Shown piece after piece: positions 16,603-26,445 of a stretch of 64,000 nucleotides of DNA. Origin of the DNA: Marinobacter sp. S6332 (GTDB lineage: Bacteria; Pseudomonadota; Gammaproteobacteria; Pseudomonadales; Oleiphilaceae); contig NZ_JALKAP010000004.1 in assembly GCF_023016045.1 (NCBI RefSeq), positions 124,001 to 188,000 of the forward strand, read 5' to 3'. The position numbers and the translations under genes were made by a program. Every line of letters begins with the position of its first letter. Position 1 is the stretch's first letter. The notes below the pieces were generated by a model that worked only from the letters and a program-made list of their open reading frames with translations, was not told where the DNA came from and did not search any database.

Positions 16603-18822
16603 ATGGAAATTAACGTCAATTATCTCGACAACCTCCGAGTTGAAGCCAAGTTTGATGACTTCTCGGTGATTGCCGACCAGCCCGTTCGCTATAAAGGCGA
16701 TGGCTCGGCACCTGGCCCCTTTGACTATTTTCTCGCATCATCCGCCCTGTGCGCCGCTTATTTTGTGAAGGTGTACTGCCTGGCGAGGGATATTCCAACC
16801 GATAACATCCGCCTGTCCCAGAACAACATTGTTGATCCGGAAAACCGCTACAAACAGATTTTCAAAATTCAGGTTGAGCTGCCGGATGATCTGCCCGAAA
16901 AGCATCGTCAGGGTATCGTGCGTTCTATTGATCGCTGCACGGTCAAAAAAGTGGTGCAAACCGGCCCGGACTTCCAGATTGAAATCGTTGATAACCTCGA
17001 TGAAGACGCCCAGGCGCTGCTGACGATCAAGCCAGAAGGGGGTGAGGATACCTACATCGAAGGTAAAGACCTGCCGCTGGAGCAAACCATTGCCAATATG
17101 AGCGGCATACTGGCCGATCTGGGTATGAAGATTGAAATTGCCTCCTGGCGTAACATTGTCCCTCACGTTTGGTCGTTGCACATGCGTGATGCAGCCTCAC
17201 CCATGTGCTTCACCAACGGCAAGGGCTCGACCAAAGAAAGTGCACTGTGCTCAGCGCTGGGGGAGTTTGTTGAGCGCTTGAACTGCAACTTCTTCTACAA
17301 CGACCAGTTTTTTGGTGAGGACATCGCCAACAGCGAGTTCGTGCATTATCCGAGAGAGCGCTGGTTCAAGCCTGGCCCCAACGATGAATTACCGGAAGGC
17401 ATTCTGGACGATCACTGTCTGGCCATTTATAACCCGGATGGCGAACTGCAGGGCTCCAATCTGATCGACACCAACTCCGGCCGTGTGGATCGCGGAATAT
17501 GTGCGTTGCCCTACGTGCGTCACTCCGACGGTGTGCCCGTTTACTTCCCGACCAACCTTATTGAAAACCTGTTCCTCAGCAATGGCATGAGCGCGGGCAA
17601 TACCTTGGCAGAAGCACAGGTTCAGTGCTTATCGGAAATCCTCGAAAGGGCTGTGAAGAAGCAGATCATTCAGGAAGAAATCGCCCTGCCAGATGTGCCT
17701 ATGCATGTTCTGGAAAAGTACCCAAGTATTCTTGAGGGGGTACGGGCTCTGGAAGCTCAGGGTTTCCCCATACTGGTAAAAGACGCCTCTCTTGGCGGCC
17801 ATTTTCCGGTAGCCAACGTCACCCTGATGAACCCGAAAACCGGCGGTGTGTTTGCCTCTTTTGGTGCCCATCCAAGCATGGAAGTTGCGCTGGAGCGCAG
17901 CCTTACCGAATTGATGCAAGGCCGCAGCTTTGAAGGCCTGAACGATTTTCTTCCGCCCACGTTTAACAGCCTGGCCATCACCGAGCCCAACAATTACGTG
18001 GAACACTTTATTGATTCCAGCGGTGTGATGTCCTGGCGTTTCTTCAGTGCCAAGGCGGATATAGATTTTCAGGAGTGGGACTTCAGTGGCACCACCGAAG
18101 AAGAGGCCGCTACACTTTTCGGAATCATCGAAGACATGGGCCACGAAGTTTACACTGCTATTTTTGACGATCTGGGCGCCCCGGTTTGTCGCATGCTGGT
18201 GCCGGGCTATTCCGAGGTGTATCAGGTAGAGGATCTGATCTGGGATAACACCAACCGGGCCTTGGATTATCGCGAAGATATTCTTAACCTGCACATCCTG
18301 AGTGATGAACAGCTTGCTGCTTTGGTAGAGCGCCTGGACGATAGCCAGATAGACGATTACACAGACATCATTACCCTTATCGGCATTGAATTTGATGAAA
18401 ACACCGTGTGGGGCCAGCTCACCATTCTGGAATTGAAACTGCTGATCAATCTGGCACTCAAGCAATACGAAGACGCCCTGGAAAGGGTAGAAATGTTCTT
18501 GCAGTTCAATGACAACACAGTAGAGCGCGGTCTTTTTTATCAGGCCATGTGCGCCGCGCTGGAAGCCACGCTGGACGATGAGCTGGAGCTGAGTGATTAC
18601 CTGTTTAACTTCCGGCGGATGTTCGGGGATGAGGTGATGGACGCCGTAACCGGCTCCCTCGATGGCAGCGTGCGCTTCTATGGTCTGACGCCTACCAACA
18701 TGCAGTTGGAAGGGTTGGACAGGCACCTGCGGCTGATCGACAGCTACAAAAAGCTCCATGCAGCACGAGCCGCCAAGGCCGGTATCGAGCTGCCCTCGCA
18801 AACTTTAAACGCTAAAGGATAA
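16603..18822 (+). CDS. OsmC-YcaO fusion protein
   Basis: A 739-residue two-part protein. Residues 1 to about 145 are an OsmC-like domain (GDGSAPGPFDYFLASSALCAAYF). Residues about 190-600 are a YcaO ATP-dependent cyclodehydratase-like domain, with the ATP-binding signature GKGSTKESALCSALGEF near residue 206 and SEILERAVK near 348. A helical TPR-like tail of about 130 residues follows. E. coli YcaO, which lacks the OsmC part, supports RimO-dependent methylthiolation of ribosomal protein S12. Stand-alone YcaO proteins can also make thioamides or azolines, but no precursor peptide or radical-SAM partner is seen nearby. It starts an operon with a 5-bp gap to the next gene. Confidence 0.9.
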   Translation: MEINVNYLDNLRVEAKFDDFSVIADQPVRYKGDGSAPGPFDYFLASSALCAAYFVKVYCLARDIPTDNIRLSQNNIVDPENRYKQIFKIQVELPDDLPEKHRQGIVRSIDRCTVKKVVQTGPDFQIEIVDNLDEDAQALLTIKPEGGEDTYIEGKDLPLEQTIANMSGILADLGMKIEIASWRNIVPHVWSLHMRDAASPMCFTNGKGSTKESALCSALGEFVERLNCNFFYNDQFFGEDIANSEFVHYPRERWFKPGPNDELPEGILDDHCLAIYNPDGELQGSNLIDTNSGRVDRGICALPYVRHSDGVPVYFPTNLIENLFLSNGMSAGNTLAEAQVQCLSEILERAVKKQIIQEEIALPDVPMHVLEKYPSILEGVRALEAQGFPILVKDASLGGHFPVANVTLMNPKTGGVFASFGAHPSMEVALERSLTELMQGRSFEGLNDFLPPTFNSLAITEPNNYVEHFIDSSGVMSWRFFSAKADIDFQEWDFSGTTEEEAATLFGIIEDMGHEVYTAIFDDLGAPVCRMLVPGYSEVYQVEDLIWDNTNRALDYREDILNLHILSDEQLAALVERLDDSQIDDYTDIITLIGIEFDENTVWGQLTILELKLLINLALKQYEDALERVEMFLQFNDNTVERGLFYQAMCAALEATLDDELELSDYLFNFRRMFGDEVMDAVTGSLDGSVRFYGLTPTNMQLEGLDRHLRLIDSYKKLHAARAAKAGIELPSQTLNAKG

Positions 18823-18827
18823 TTATC

Positions 18828-19814
18828 ATGGCAGACAAAATTAGAGTAGGCATCGCCGGATACGGCAATCTGGGCAGGGGTGTGGAATCTGCATTGGCGC
18901 AGAATCCGGATATGCAGTTGGTTGGCGTGTTCAGCCGCCGCGATCCCGCCAGTGTTGCACTTCTGGACAGCAAAGTGCCGGTTTATGCCATGGCCGATAT
19001 TGAGCAGTACCAGAACGATGTGGATGTAATGATTCTTTGTGGTGGCTCGAAAACCGATCTGCCGGAGCAGGGGCCTTATCTGGCACAGTTCTTTAATACT
19101 GTCGACAGCTTCGACACCCATGCCAAAGTGAATGAATACCACGCGGCGCTGGATGAGCCCGCGCGCAAGGCGGGCAAGCTTGCACTCATGTCAGTGGGTT
19201 GGGACCCCGGCCTGTTTTCACTGAACCGTCTGTTTGGTGAAACCATTTTGCCGGAAGGCGAAACCTATACCTTTTGGGGCAAGGGTTTGAGCCAGGGTCA
19301 CTCGGATGCAGTACGCCGTGTTGAGGGTGTTAAAAAAGGCGTGCAGTACACCTTGCCCTCTCAGGATGCCATCGCCCGTGTGCGCAACGGTGAGCAGCCA
19401 GAACTGAGTACCCGTGAAAAGCACGTGCGGGAATGCTTCATTGTTCTGGAAGACGGTGCCGATGAAGACACAGTGCGCAACAGCATTGTCACCATGCCGG
19501 ACTATTTCGAGCCCTTCGACACCACGGTTAACTTTATTGACGAAGCCACCTTCGCGGCCGAGCACAGCGCCATGCCCCACGGCGGCTTTGTGATTCGCAG
19601 TGGCGATACGGGCACACAAAGCAAGCAAACCATTGAGTATTCGCTCGCCCTTGGCAGCAACCCGGAGTTCACCGCCAGTGTGCTGGTAGCCTACACTCGC
19701 GCGGTTCATAAAATGGCCCAGGCAGGCGAAACCGGTGCCAGATCTGTATTTGATGTGGCTCCCGGCTTGCTGTCACCCAAAACCCCAGCGCAATTGCGCA
19801 AAGACCTGCTCTGA
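18828..19814 (+). CDS. Diaminopimelate dehydrogenase family protein
   Basis: A 328-residue NADP-binding oxidoreductase. It begins with RVGIAGYGNLGRGVESAL and contains FDTHAKV near residue 90, SVGWDPGLFSLNRL near 122 and WGKGLSQGHSDAVRR near 146, all characteristic of meso-diaminopimelate dehydrogenase (Ddh). Ddh makes meso-DAP in one step from tetrahydrodipicolinate and ammonia, and is uncommon in gammaproteobacteria. It follows the OsmC-YcaO gene by 5 bp and precedes the YkgJ protein by 8 bp. AAGGA precedes the ATG. A role in lysine/peptidoglycan synthesis is expected, but the operon partners leave room for a different substrate. Confidence 0.85.
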   Translation: MADKIRVGIAGYGNLGRGVESALAQNPDMQLVGVFSRRDPASVALLDSKVPVYAMADIEQYQNDVDVMILCGGSKTDLPEQGPYLAQFFNTVDSFDTHAKVNEYHAALDEPARKAGKLALMSVGWDPGLFSLNRLFGETILPEGETYTFWGKGLSQGHSDAVRRVEGVKKGVQYTLPSQDAIARVRNGEQPELSTREKHVRECFIVLEDGADEDTVRNSIVTMPDYFEPFDTTVNFIDEATFAAEHSAMPHGGFVIRSGDTGTQSKQTIEYSLALGSNPEFTASVLVAYTRAVHKMAQAGETGARSVFDVAPGLLSPKTPAQLRKDLL

Positions 19815-19822
19815 TATCTAAC

Positions 19823-20101
19823 ATGCCTGATCCCGGTATTAGCTGCTCAAACTGCCAAGCCTGCTGCTGCAGGCTTGAAGTAATGCTAATTACCGAGACA
19901 GGCGTGCCAGAGCGCTTTATTGAAACCGATCAATGGGGCGGCAGAACCATGGCGCGGTTGGACGACGGCTGGTGTGCGGCGTTGGACCGCACTACCATGT
20001 CGTGCTCAATATATGAAAAACGGCCGTTTATTTGCCGCGAGTTCGAAATGGGCGGCTACGAGTGTATAGAAGAGCGCACCGCCAACGAGCCTAAAGCCTA
20101 A
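19823..20101 (+). CDS. YkgJ family cysteine-cluster protein
   Basis: A 92-residue protein with the family pattern. A Cys-rich start has CSNC and CCC at residues 8-16. CAAL and MSCSIYEKRPFICREF carry the remaining conserved Cys, and a final YEC completes the set. The family (UPF0153) is predicted to bind zinc or an iron-sulfur cluster, and its role is not established. It ends an operon with the OsmC-YcaO and Ddh-like genes. Confidence 0.85.
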   Translation: MPDPGISCSNCQACCCRLEVMLITETGVPERFIETDQWGGRTMARLDDGWCAALDRTTMSCSIYEKRPFICREFEMGGYECIEERTANEPKA

Positions 20102-20123
20102 AGCCCTAGCGCTTGGTGTCAGG

Positions 20124-20372
20124 TTAACCTTCTTTCTCCTGAGCAATCCTTACCCGAATTCTGTTTGTTCCTACCCGGGTTTCGTTCAGTTGCGCCTTGG
20201 CCATCTTGGCTTCCTTAGCATTCGGCATTTCCACAAAGCCGAAGCCTTTGGACTTTCCGGTTTCTTTATCCAGTACCAAAGTACACTCAGCAACCGTGCC
20301 ATGGGCTGAAAACAGCTCTTGAATTTCCTGTTCTGTGGTTGTGCGGGCGAGATTACGGACTAATAGTTTCAT
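20124..20372 (-). CDS. RRM-domain RNA-binding protein
   Basis: An 82-residue single RNA-recognition motif. RNP2 is LLVRNL at residues 3-8 and RNP1 is KGFGFVEM near residue 43. The basic tail is short and lacks the glycine-rich region of cyanobacterial Rbp proteins. Such small RRM proteins are often cold-induced RNA chaperones. It converges on the YkgJ gene (22 bp gap) and has a 360-bp upstream region. Confidence 0.9.
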   Translation of the reverse strand: MKLLVRNLARTTTEQEIQELFSAHGTVAECTLVLDKETGKSKGFGFVEMPNAKEAKMAKAQLNETRVGTNRIRVRIAQEKEG

Positions 20373-20732
20373 GATGGACCATATGAGAAGGTAATTGTCG
20401 CGCCAATTGTTTCAGTGTGGGGTGGTAAGAACAAGCTGCTTTTTCAGTGCGGCTCGGGTCAACCCCACCATGATTTCGCCCAAGCGATGCATATTCGCAA
20501 GGCGTTGCTACATCCGGATTTGACTATGACTTCAATATTGCGCCGGTGTGGGCGTGTACAAGCAGCATATTTGTTTTCGATTCTCCCATAGTATCTAAAA
20601 TCAATAATTAGTATTTTGACAAACTAATTGGTAATAAAGCATGGTCTAAGCGCTTCTGCGCATTTTCCGAAGATTGTGAGCTATAGAAACTCAGCTAAGC
20701 TGAAGTGACTCCGAAATCAGGGTGTTAAAGTT
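20373..20732. other. 360-bp intergenic region between divergent genes
   Basis: No convincing ORF or RNA gene was found. The right third is AT-rich and contains TTGACA (20616-20621) inside a 7-bp inverted repeat (AATTAGT 20606-20612, ACTAATT 20623-20629), a possible controlled promoter. No good -10 was found at standard spacing. The left third should hold the promoter and leader of the RRM gene. Confidence 0.35.
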
Positions 20733-21572
20733 ATGTATGGTGGGCGCTTCAGGATCAGATTGGGTGCACGAAACGCAATACAAATGCGCCTTTTCACTGT
20801 TCTCTTCTTTATGAGCTACAGCCTACCCGGCATGGCAGGTGCGCGGGTTGAAGTTGGCGGTGTGCTTGGGCATTTCGAGTATGAGGAGCGCTCTGACTCC
20901 GGAGCCACGTTCAATCAGGAAAGCGGAACCTTGCCGGGTATTCAAGCTGAACTGGCGTTTGATGTTTCTGATTTGGGCTGGATAAAACTCTCCGGCTCCC
21001 GGCTTTTTGACGATGTGCGCTACCGTGGGATGACCCAATCTGGCCGCCCGTTAAAAACACGCACAGATACAGAGCAAACATTTTTTGAGTTAACGCTGGG
21101 TAGACCAGAGATCAGTTTTCACAATTACCGCTTTACACCCATGGTGCGTGCTGGATTGCGAAAGTGGCAGAGGGATATTCTTCCTACGAGCAATACTCTG
21201 CGACTTAACGAAGCGTATCGGTGGCGGGAGTTGGGGCTTGGTGGCTCGGTTTGCAAAAACGTAGCGCTGGGCTGGGTGGATGCTTGGTGTTTAGAGGGTT
21301 GGGCGCTTTATACCCTTGAGGCAAGTGTAAAGGTTGATTTAACTGAAATTAATGCGGGCTCGCCATCTATCCGTTTGGGCTCAAAACCTGGTGCGAGTTT
21401 TCAGGCTGCCGCTTTTATGGGGCCGGTTGAGTTTAAGGTGTTTAGTCATTTTTGGCAGTTTGGGAAAAGTGACACCAAAATCGTGAACCGCGCAGGAGGG
21501 GGGCGTTTGCAGGTACAAGAACCGGCCAGCCAAAGCTGGCTGACCGGGTTTGCAGTAGGCTTGAGGTTCTAA
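20733..21572 (+). CDS. Predicted outer membrane or secreted protein, unknown function
   Basis: A 279-residue protein with a signal peptide (hydrophobic FTVLFFMSYSLPGMAGA, cleavage near residue 35). The mature part is rich in alternating polar and aromatic residues and ends in Phe (GFAVGLRF), as outer membrane beta-barrels do. The family is not recognised. The ATG at 20733 has GGGTG upstream; an internal ATG at 20784 gives a more usual signal peptide but no clear ribosome site. It ends 5 bp from the convergent lipoprotein gene. Confidence 0.65.
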   Translation: MYGGRFRIRLGARNAIQMRLFTVLFFMSYSLPGMAGARVEVGGVLGHFEYEERSDSGATFNQESGTLPGIQAELAFDVSDLGWIKLSGSRLFDDVRYRGMTQSGRPLKTRTDTEQTFFELTLGRPEISFHNYRFTPMVRAGLRKWQRDILPTSNTLRLNEAYRWRELGLGGSVCKNVALGWVDAWCLEGWALYTLEASVKVDLTEINAGSPSIRLGSKPGASFQAAAFMGPVEFKVFSHFWQFGKSDTKIVNRAGGGRLQVQEPASQSWLTGFAVGLRF

Positions 21573-21577
21573 GCCTG

Positions 21578-22522
21578 TTAGTACTCGATAGTGTAACCAG
21601 TACCCTGATAGGTCATGGTGAACGAAGAGCAACCAGAGAAAGTAACGGTGAGCACTTCATTGCTGGCTTCGTCCGATACGGTAATGGTGCCCGAAGAAAA
21701 GCCGTAACCGCCTTCGCAAAGAACAAGGTTGCTGGCCTGATAGTCTACGTAGCCGATATCTTCGTCATAAACCCGGGCGCTTACATCGTAGTTGCCGTTG
21801 GATTCTGAAACGGAGACATTCTCAGAGCGGTAGCTTCTGCCGTTTCTCCCTTCGTAGTTATTGGCGTAGCTACATCCAGTGAAACCGGTTCCGTTGCAGG
21901 TGTAGCTTCCTTGTACCAGTTCAGTTTCGCCTCGGTATGTAATGGTGTAGTTGAAATCGTAGCCCCAGCGCCCTTCGGTGCCAATATTTTCATAACCGAA
22001 ATAAGACATTGTACCGTCAACTACTTGGCGATCGCCGCCGCTACCATCTGATACGCAGTAGTTGTTAAAATTGTATCTAAGGCTGTTCCCGCCGTCATTG
22101 GAGTCGAACGTGACGTTACCGCCGCAATCGCCTTCAATTACGACAACATCGGCAGCTGTGGGTAGCTGGTTGAGTTTTACAAGATCAAGAGTGTGGGTAT
22201 GAAGCCAGCCTGATTGGCTTTGCTCTGCGATGGTTACACCACCAGGGAAGCCTCCGGTGGGGACATCTTCAAGAAGAATAGCCTGACGAGCAGATTCAAC
22301 GGCTGCATTAGCACCCAGTTCGGCATCATCTTCCGATTGAATATTTGCGGGTTGTTCGTTAACGGTGCCGCCACCGTTGCCTCCGCCGTTGTCACCTCCG
22401 TTAGCCGGATCGCCTCCACCGGAGCTGCTTGAGCCGCCGCAGCCAGTAACACCTAGTAACGCTGAAAACACTACTGCTAATCCAGCTTTTGAGCTGAAAA
22501 TTGTACTGTTTGTTATATGCAT
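21578..22522 (-). CDS. Putative lipoprotein, unknown function
   Basis: A 314-residue protein with a lipoprotein signal ending in VTGCGGSSSSGGG (lipobox Cys near residue 27). A Gly/Asn-rich linker follows. The body has several Cys (GDCGG, YCVSDG, YTCNGTGFTGCSY, LCEGGYG, FSGCSS), so periplasmic disulphides are likely. The frame opens at 22555; ATG 22522 has GGAGAGAG upstream and is preferred. No family is recognised, and its own AT-rich promoter region lies upstream. Confidence 0.72.
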   Translation of the reverse strand: MHITNSTIFSSKAGLAVVFSALLGVTGCGGSSSSGGGDPANGGDNGGGNGGGTVNEQPANIQSEDDAELGANAAVESARQAILLEDVPTGGFPGGVTIAEQSQSGWLHTHTLDLVKLNQLPTAADVVVIEGDCGGNVTFDSNDGGNSLRYNFNNYCVSDGSGGDRQVVDGTMSYFGYENIGTEGRWGYDFNYTITYRGETELVQGSYTCNGTGFTGCSYANNYEGRNGRSYRSENVSVSESNGNYDVSARVYDEDIGYVDYQASNLVLCEGGYGFSSGTITVSDEASNEVLTVTFSGCSSFTMTYQGTGYTIEY

Positions 22523-22689
22523 TGCTCTCTCCTTCGTCCTTGGTTTTATAGCCACTGAACACGCGGGTGCCAGAACTATTATTCTCAGTTTAGTACCCTT
22601 TGATTAAAATGTCAGCTATGTAATGATTGGTTAGAAAATGCGCGATTAAGTAGGTGTGACGCTTTATATAAGGCATAGGTTAAGCCGTG

Positions 22690-24891
22690 TTATGCCCCCG
22701 GCGCCTGCCTATCTATATGCGGCGACCGGGTACCACCTTCGCCCTCCATCTGCACACTTATCCTTGGTGCTGCAACATCAATGTACCGCTCCTCCATGCG
22801 CCGTTTAAGTAGCAGGTTAAAGGCTCGGGACACATCCCACTGATACTCCGGTTTAGTGCGCATCCGCATACGCAGCACGGGGCAACCTTCCTCAAACGAG
22901 TGAATACCCTGCATTTCAAGCGGCGACCAGATTAGCCAGCGCATATCTGGCAGTGTGCGCAGTTCTTCGGCCGTCTCCGTCATTAGAAGAATGGCATCAT
23001 CAATTGGTAATTCACGGGGAATGCGGATTTTGATGAGAGCGATACCAAACTGCCGGGACATATTGTGAATAGAGCTGATTTTGCTGAACGTGATGTGATG
23101 AACAACCCCCTCGAGATCTCGCAAGCGCACGGTGCGCATGTTGAAACCTTCCACTGTGCCCATGAACCCGTTGATTTCAACAAAATCCCCAACGGACATG
23201 GAATCTTCAACAACAATAAACAGCCCGGTAATCAAATCTTGCACCAGTGTTTGCGCACCAAAACCAACGGCCAAACCAATAATACCCGCACCAGCCAGCA
23301 GAGGGGTTACATCAACGCCAATGGTAGAAAGACCTACCAATGTGGTTATGATCAGAATTGTTATGAGCAGCGTATTTCGCGCAATAGGCAGAATTGTTTG
23401 GGCCCTTGCCGGGTTGATTCGCTTTTTACGGTCGCCGCCGCGCATGGCTCTTTCTAAAAGCTCATCCACGAAGATCCACGTTAGGTTAGCAATCAGACCG
23501 GTAAAAACGATGCCAATCATACTGCTCGCGAGCCCGGGGCTGACTGGAGGTTTTTCTCCAACACCCAGCAAAGATAGACCCCATATTTGTAGTATCAACT
23601 CGAAAAACAGCAGCCACGCCGCCGTTTGTATTAAGCGGTAACCGAAACGCACTAGCCTGCGGCTGAACGTGCTAAGCGCTTGATGTTGCGGGCGGTTCTC
23701 TTGAATGCCAATCAGCCCCTGAAGGGCGAGAGTCAACGCAAGCAGTAGCGCACAAACCATAGCCTTGCCCAAGGCTGCATCTGCTTCGCCGCCGTTTGCA
23801 AAAACAGCGACTACTGATGCGCTGATGGCCATCAGCATGGGGATATGCCAGAGCCTCGCCAACAGAGCGGTCACTTCCCGCCAAACACCTTGGTTTTGGC
23901 GCTGTTTGTAAGGGCGATTGCGAATCAAGTGTGTGACCGGGCGGCGGTTTCGGATAATCAGATAAAAACTAAGTATGGCCGCAATCACACTAAAGATCAG
24001 CGCGAGCGCGCTGGCCAGTTCGTTGCCTAATGGTTCGGTCAGTTCATTGGTGCCAAGAGCGTCCTCCAATGCGAACAGTACGCCAATAATAAATAGCGGT
24101 AGGAGCATTCGGCGGCGCAAAATCTGAACAGCCGCTAAGCGATGGCCGCTGGAGAAAATCGAAATCATCACATCAAATAGCGATGTTAATCCGCGCGCGC
24201 TCAAGGCTGCATAAGCCAGAATAAGAATCGTGGTTTGCGCCTCTTCAGACATGCCAAACGTTGGCAGCCCGGCCAAAAGAGCAACAAAAGTCAGAAGCCA
24301 AGGCACAATCCGCCGCACAAAGTGGGCGATTAACATCCAGGGCCGGGGTTGCCTTGGCATTGTGAGTGGCCAGCCGCGCCATGAAAAAAACAGACGAGCA
24401 AGACGTGAAAGGCCCCAGAGTGCCGCTATCCAAACAACAAGCCCGGCAGCGGTTTCTGCCAGTACGCGATGGGAGGCACTGGCCAGAAGCTTCTCAGCTG
24501 CGCCATAGGCATTACGGAAATGTGTTTTCCATTGGCCAAGAGGTGTTTCGGCAGTGCTGTCTGCATTAGTGGTTTGATCAAACAAAAGGGCAAGAGCACC
24601 TAACAAACCCTCTCCGTTGGAAGCCCCTTGGCCGCTTTGAGATGACTCCGCCTGCAATCCCTCCTGTATGGTCTTCAGTTGTTGCACCAAGGCCCGTCGG
24701 TTTTCGTCATCCTCCAGAGCCTGAATAGTTACCTCAAGAGACGCCTCCAACTCCTCTGGTGAAGCTGTTTCTTCTTTTTCTGCTTGGCTCGAAAACCCGG
24801 GAATTCCGGGCAGCGTAAAGGGCTGGGCTTGAGTAGTGCCCATCGCAGTGAACAATAAGACCAAGCCAAAAAAGAGCGCAGTTAACTTCAA
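22690..24891 (-). CDS. MscS family mechanosensitive channel
   Basis: A 733-residue protein. It has a signal peptide, a periplasmic region of about 125 residues, several transmembrane helices from residue 155 on, and a C-terminal MscS module. The pore helix region is LLAGAGIIGLAVGFGAQTLV near residue 535, followed by the beta domain GLFIVVEDSMSVGDFVEI and the alpha/beta tail. It opens under membrane tension to release solutes in hypo-osmotic shock. The start is a TTG whose TTGA overlaps the stop codon of the MBL gene upstream; GAGGTAGAG supplies a ribosome site. The two genes are likely co-translated. Confidence 0.9.
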   Translation of the reverse strand: MKLTALFFGLVLLFTAMGTTQAQPFTLPGIPGFSSQAEKEETASPEELEASLEVTIQALEDDENRRALVQQLKTIQEGLQAESSQSGQGASNGEGLLGALALLFDQTTNADSTAETPLGQWKTHFRNAYGAAEKLLASASHRVLAETAAGLVVWIAALWGLSRLARLFFSWRGWPLTMPRQPRPWMLIAHFVRRIVPWLLTFVALLAGLPTFGMSEEAQTTILILAYAALSARGLTSLFDVMISIFSSGHRLAAVQILRRRMLLPLFIIGVLFALEDALGTNELTEPLGNELASALALIFSVIAAILSFYLIIRNRRPVTHLIRNRPYKQRQNQGVWREVTALLARLWHIPMLMAISASVVAVFANGGEADAALGKAMVCALLLALTLALQGLIGIQENRPQHQALSTFSRRLVRFGYRLIQTAAWLLFFELILQIWGLSLLGVGEKPPVSPGLASSMIGIVFTGLIANLTWIFVDELLERAMRGGDRKKRINPARAQTILPIARNTLLITILIITTLVGLSTIGVDVTPLLAGAGIIGLAVGFGAQTLVQDLITGLFIVVEDSMSVGDFVEINGFMGTVEGFNMRTVRLRDLEGVVHHITFSKISSIHNMSRQFGIALIKIRIPRELPIDDAILLMTETAEELRTLPDMRWLIWSPLEMQGIHSFEEGCPVLRMRMRTKPEYQWDVSRAFNLLLKRRMEERYIDVAAPRISVQMEGEGGTRSPHIDRQAPGA

Positions 24892-26249
24892 ATCTCTACC
24901 TCTTCAAACAAGTCCGGTACCTCGGTGCTCCAACCAAATTTTTCATTGATGCGTTTGCGCATAATATCACTGGCTAGCATTTCGCCGTGGGTAACATACA
25001 CTTGTTCAGGCTCTAGAGCGCCTTGCTCAAGCCACTGCAGGAGTTCATTGTAGTCGCCGTGAGCCGAGAGAGAGCCCATGTTGTGTATCTCGGCTTTTAC
25101 GGGCCAGTATTCACCATGAATTTTTATCGATTCTGCCCCTGCAACCAGCCTGTCCCCCCGAGTGCCCGGCGCCTGAAAACCCGCGAACACCACGCTGTTT
25201 CTGTAATTTGGCAGCAGGGTTTTTAAATGATGCAGAACCCTCCCACCACTAGCCATGCCACTGGCAGATACGATAATGCAAGGGTAGCGCAAAGAATCCA
25301 GCTTGATGGACTCATCCACCGTGCGAACGAACTCAGTGTGACTGTCGATAACCTCGCATTGGTTGGCGCTGAGTTTGTGTTCCTTGTGATGCGTGCAAAA
25401 AATCTCTGTCGCTTTGATGGCCATGGGGCTGTTGAGGAATACCGGCAGCTTCGGGATGCGCCCCTCTCTCATGATCTTGTGAATCACATAGAGCAGCATC
25501 TGGGCTCGACCCACGGCAAAAGCCGGTATCAGCACAATGCCGCCTCGGCCAGCGGTGCGAGTAATAATCTCGGCCAACTCCGCTTCCGGGTCGGTATCCT
25601 CATGCAGTCTATCGCCGTAGGTAGATTCACACACCAGCACATTGGCTTTCTTGATCGGCTCAGGCGGCCGCATAATCAGATCGTTTTGCCTGCCAACATC
25701 ACCGCTGAATACCACGGTGCGGTCATTGGCTTTGTGGTGCACGTGCACGCAAGCGGAGCCAAGAATGTGTCCGGCGGGGGTAAAGGTCACTTCAAAGCCT
25801 TTTACCGGCTCAAAGGTTTGGTGGTAATGATAGGACTCGAAGTGCTTTAGAGATTCCCATGCGTCTTTCACCGTAAACAGTGGTTCCGGGTTCTCGTGCC
25901 TTGAGAACTTCTTTCGGAAGGCATATTTGGCATCTTCTTCTTGCAGATAGCCCGCATCCGGAAGCAATACTTTGCACAAATCGTGAGTGCCTTGAGTGCA
26001 GTAAATCTTACCCTTGAAGCCGTTTTTTACCAGCGCGGGAAGATAGCCCGAGTGGTCTATGTGGGCATGGGTGAGCACCACAGCATCAATGGTGCTCGGG
26101 TCTACGGGGAACTTCGCCCAGTTCCTCCTGCGTAGGGTTTTAACCCCCTGATACATACCGCAGTCGATCAATACGCGGTGTTTATCGTCAGATAACAGGT
26201 AGCGCGAACCGGTCACCGTACCGGTTCCGCCGAGGAAGCGAAGTTTCAT
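24888..26249 (-). CDS. Beta-CASP MBL-fold RNA-processing type hydrolase
   Basis: A 453-residue metallo-beta-lactamase with a beta-CASP insert and an RMMBL tail. Motifs are LTHAHIDHSGYLP (HxHxDH), PAGHILGSA, VFSGDVGR, then CESTYGDR, a SASGMASGGR-type motif, and the final SAHGDYNELLQWL and VTHGE. The family includes CPSF73/YsgA-like ribonucleases that cut RNA with two zinc ions. A second, diverged member is encoded at 30679-32115. It precedes mscS with a 4-bp overlap. Confidence 0.9.
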   Translation of the reverse strand: MKLRFLGGTGTVTGSRYLLSDDKHRVLIDCGMYQGVKTLRRRNWAKFPVDPSTIDAVVLTHAHIDHSGYLPALVKNGFKGKIYCTQGTHDLCKVLLPDAGYLQEEDAKYAFRKKFSRHENPEPLFTVKDAWESLKHFESYHYHQTFEPVKGFEVTFTPAGHILGSACVHVHHKANDRTVVFSGDVGRQNDLIMRPPEPIKKANVLVCESTYGDRLHEDTDPEAELAEIITRTAGRGGIVLIPAFAVGRAQMLLYVIHKIMREGRIPKLPVFLNSPMAIKATEIFCTHHKEHKLSANQCEVIDSHTEFVRTVDESIKLDSLRYPCIIVSASGMASGGRVLHHLKTLLPNYRNSVVFAGFQAPGTRGDRLVAGAESIKIHGEYWPVKAEIHNMGSLSAHGDYNELLQWLEQGALEPEQVYVTHGEMLASDIMRKRINEKFGWSTEVPDLFEEVEI

Positions 26250-26445
26250 AACACAAGGCCTTCTGGCTAGTCAGGATGGAAAACGCCTGAAACGGGCCTA
26301 GTCAGATTGCCTGAAAGCGTCGCTTTAGAAAAGGCTGGTTAGGCAAGCCGGTGAATAATCAGTAAATAGCTTGGTCAAAATTGGAAGGGTGTGCTTGCAT
26401 TATTTGATACCATAGCGCCGACACCCGCAAAGCAGGACTCGATAT

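Noticed and set aside
17629..18801. A 390-residue minus-strand frame opposite the OsmC-YcaO gene
   Set aside because: It has His/Gln/Val-rich composition with no domain and lies fully within a recognised gene.
18828..19814. Homoserine or aspartate-semialdehyde dehydrogenase
   Set aside because: The segments FDTHAKV, SVGWDPGLFSLNRL and WGKGLSQGHSDA are specific to diaminopimelate dehydrogenase.
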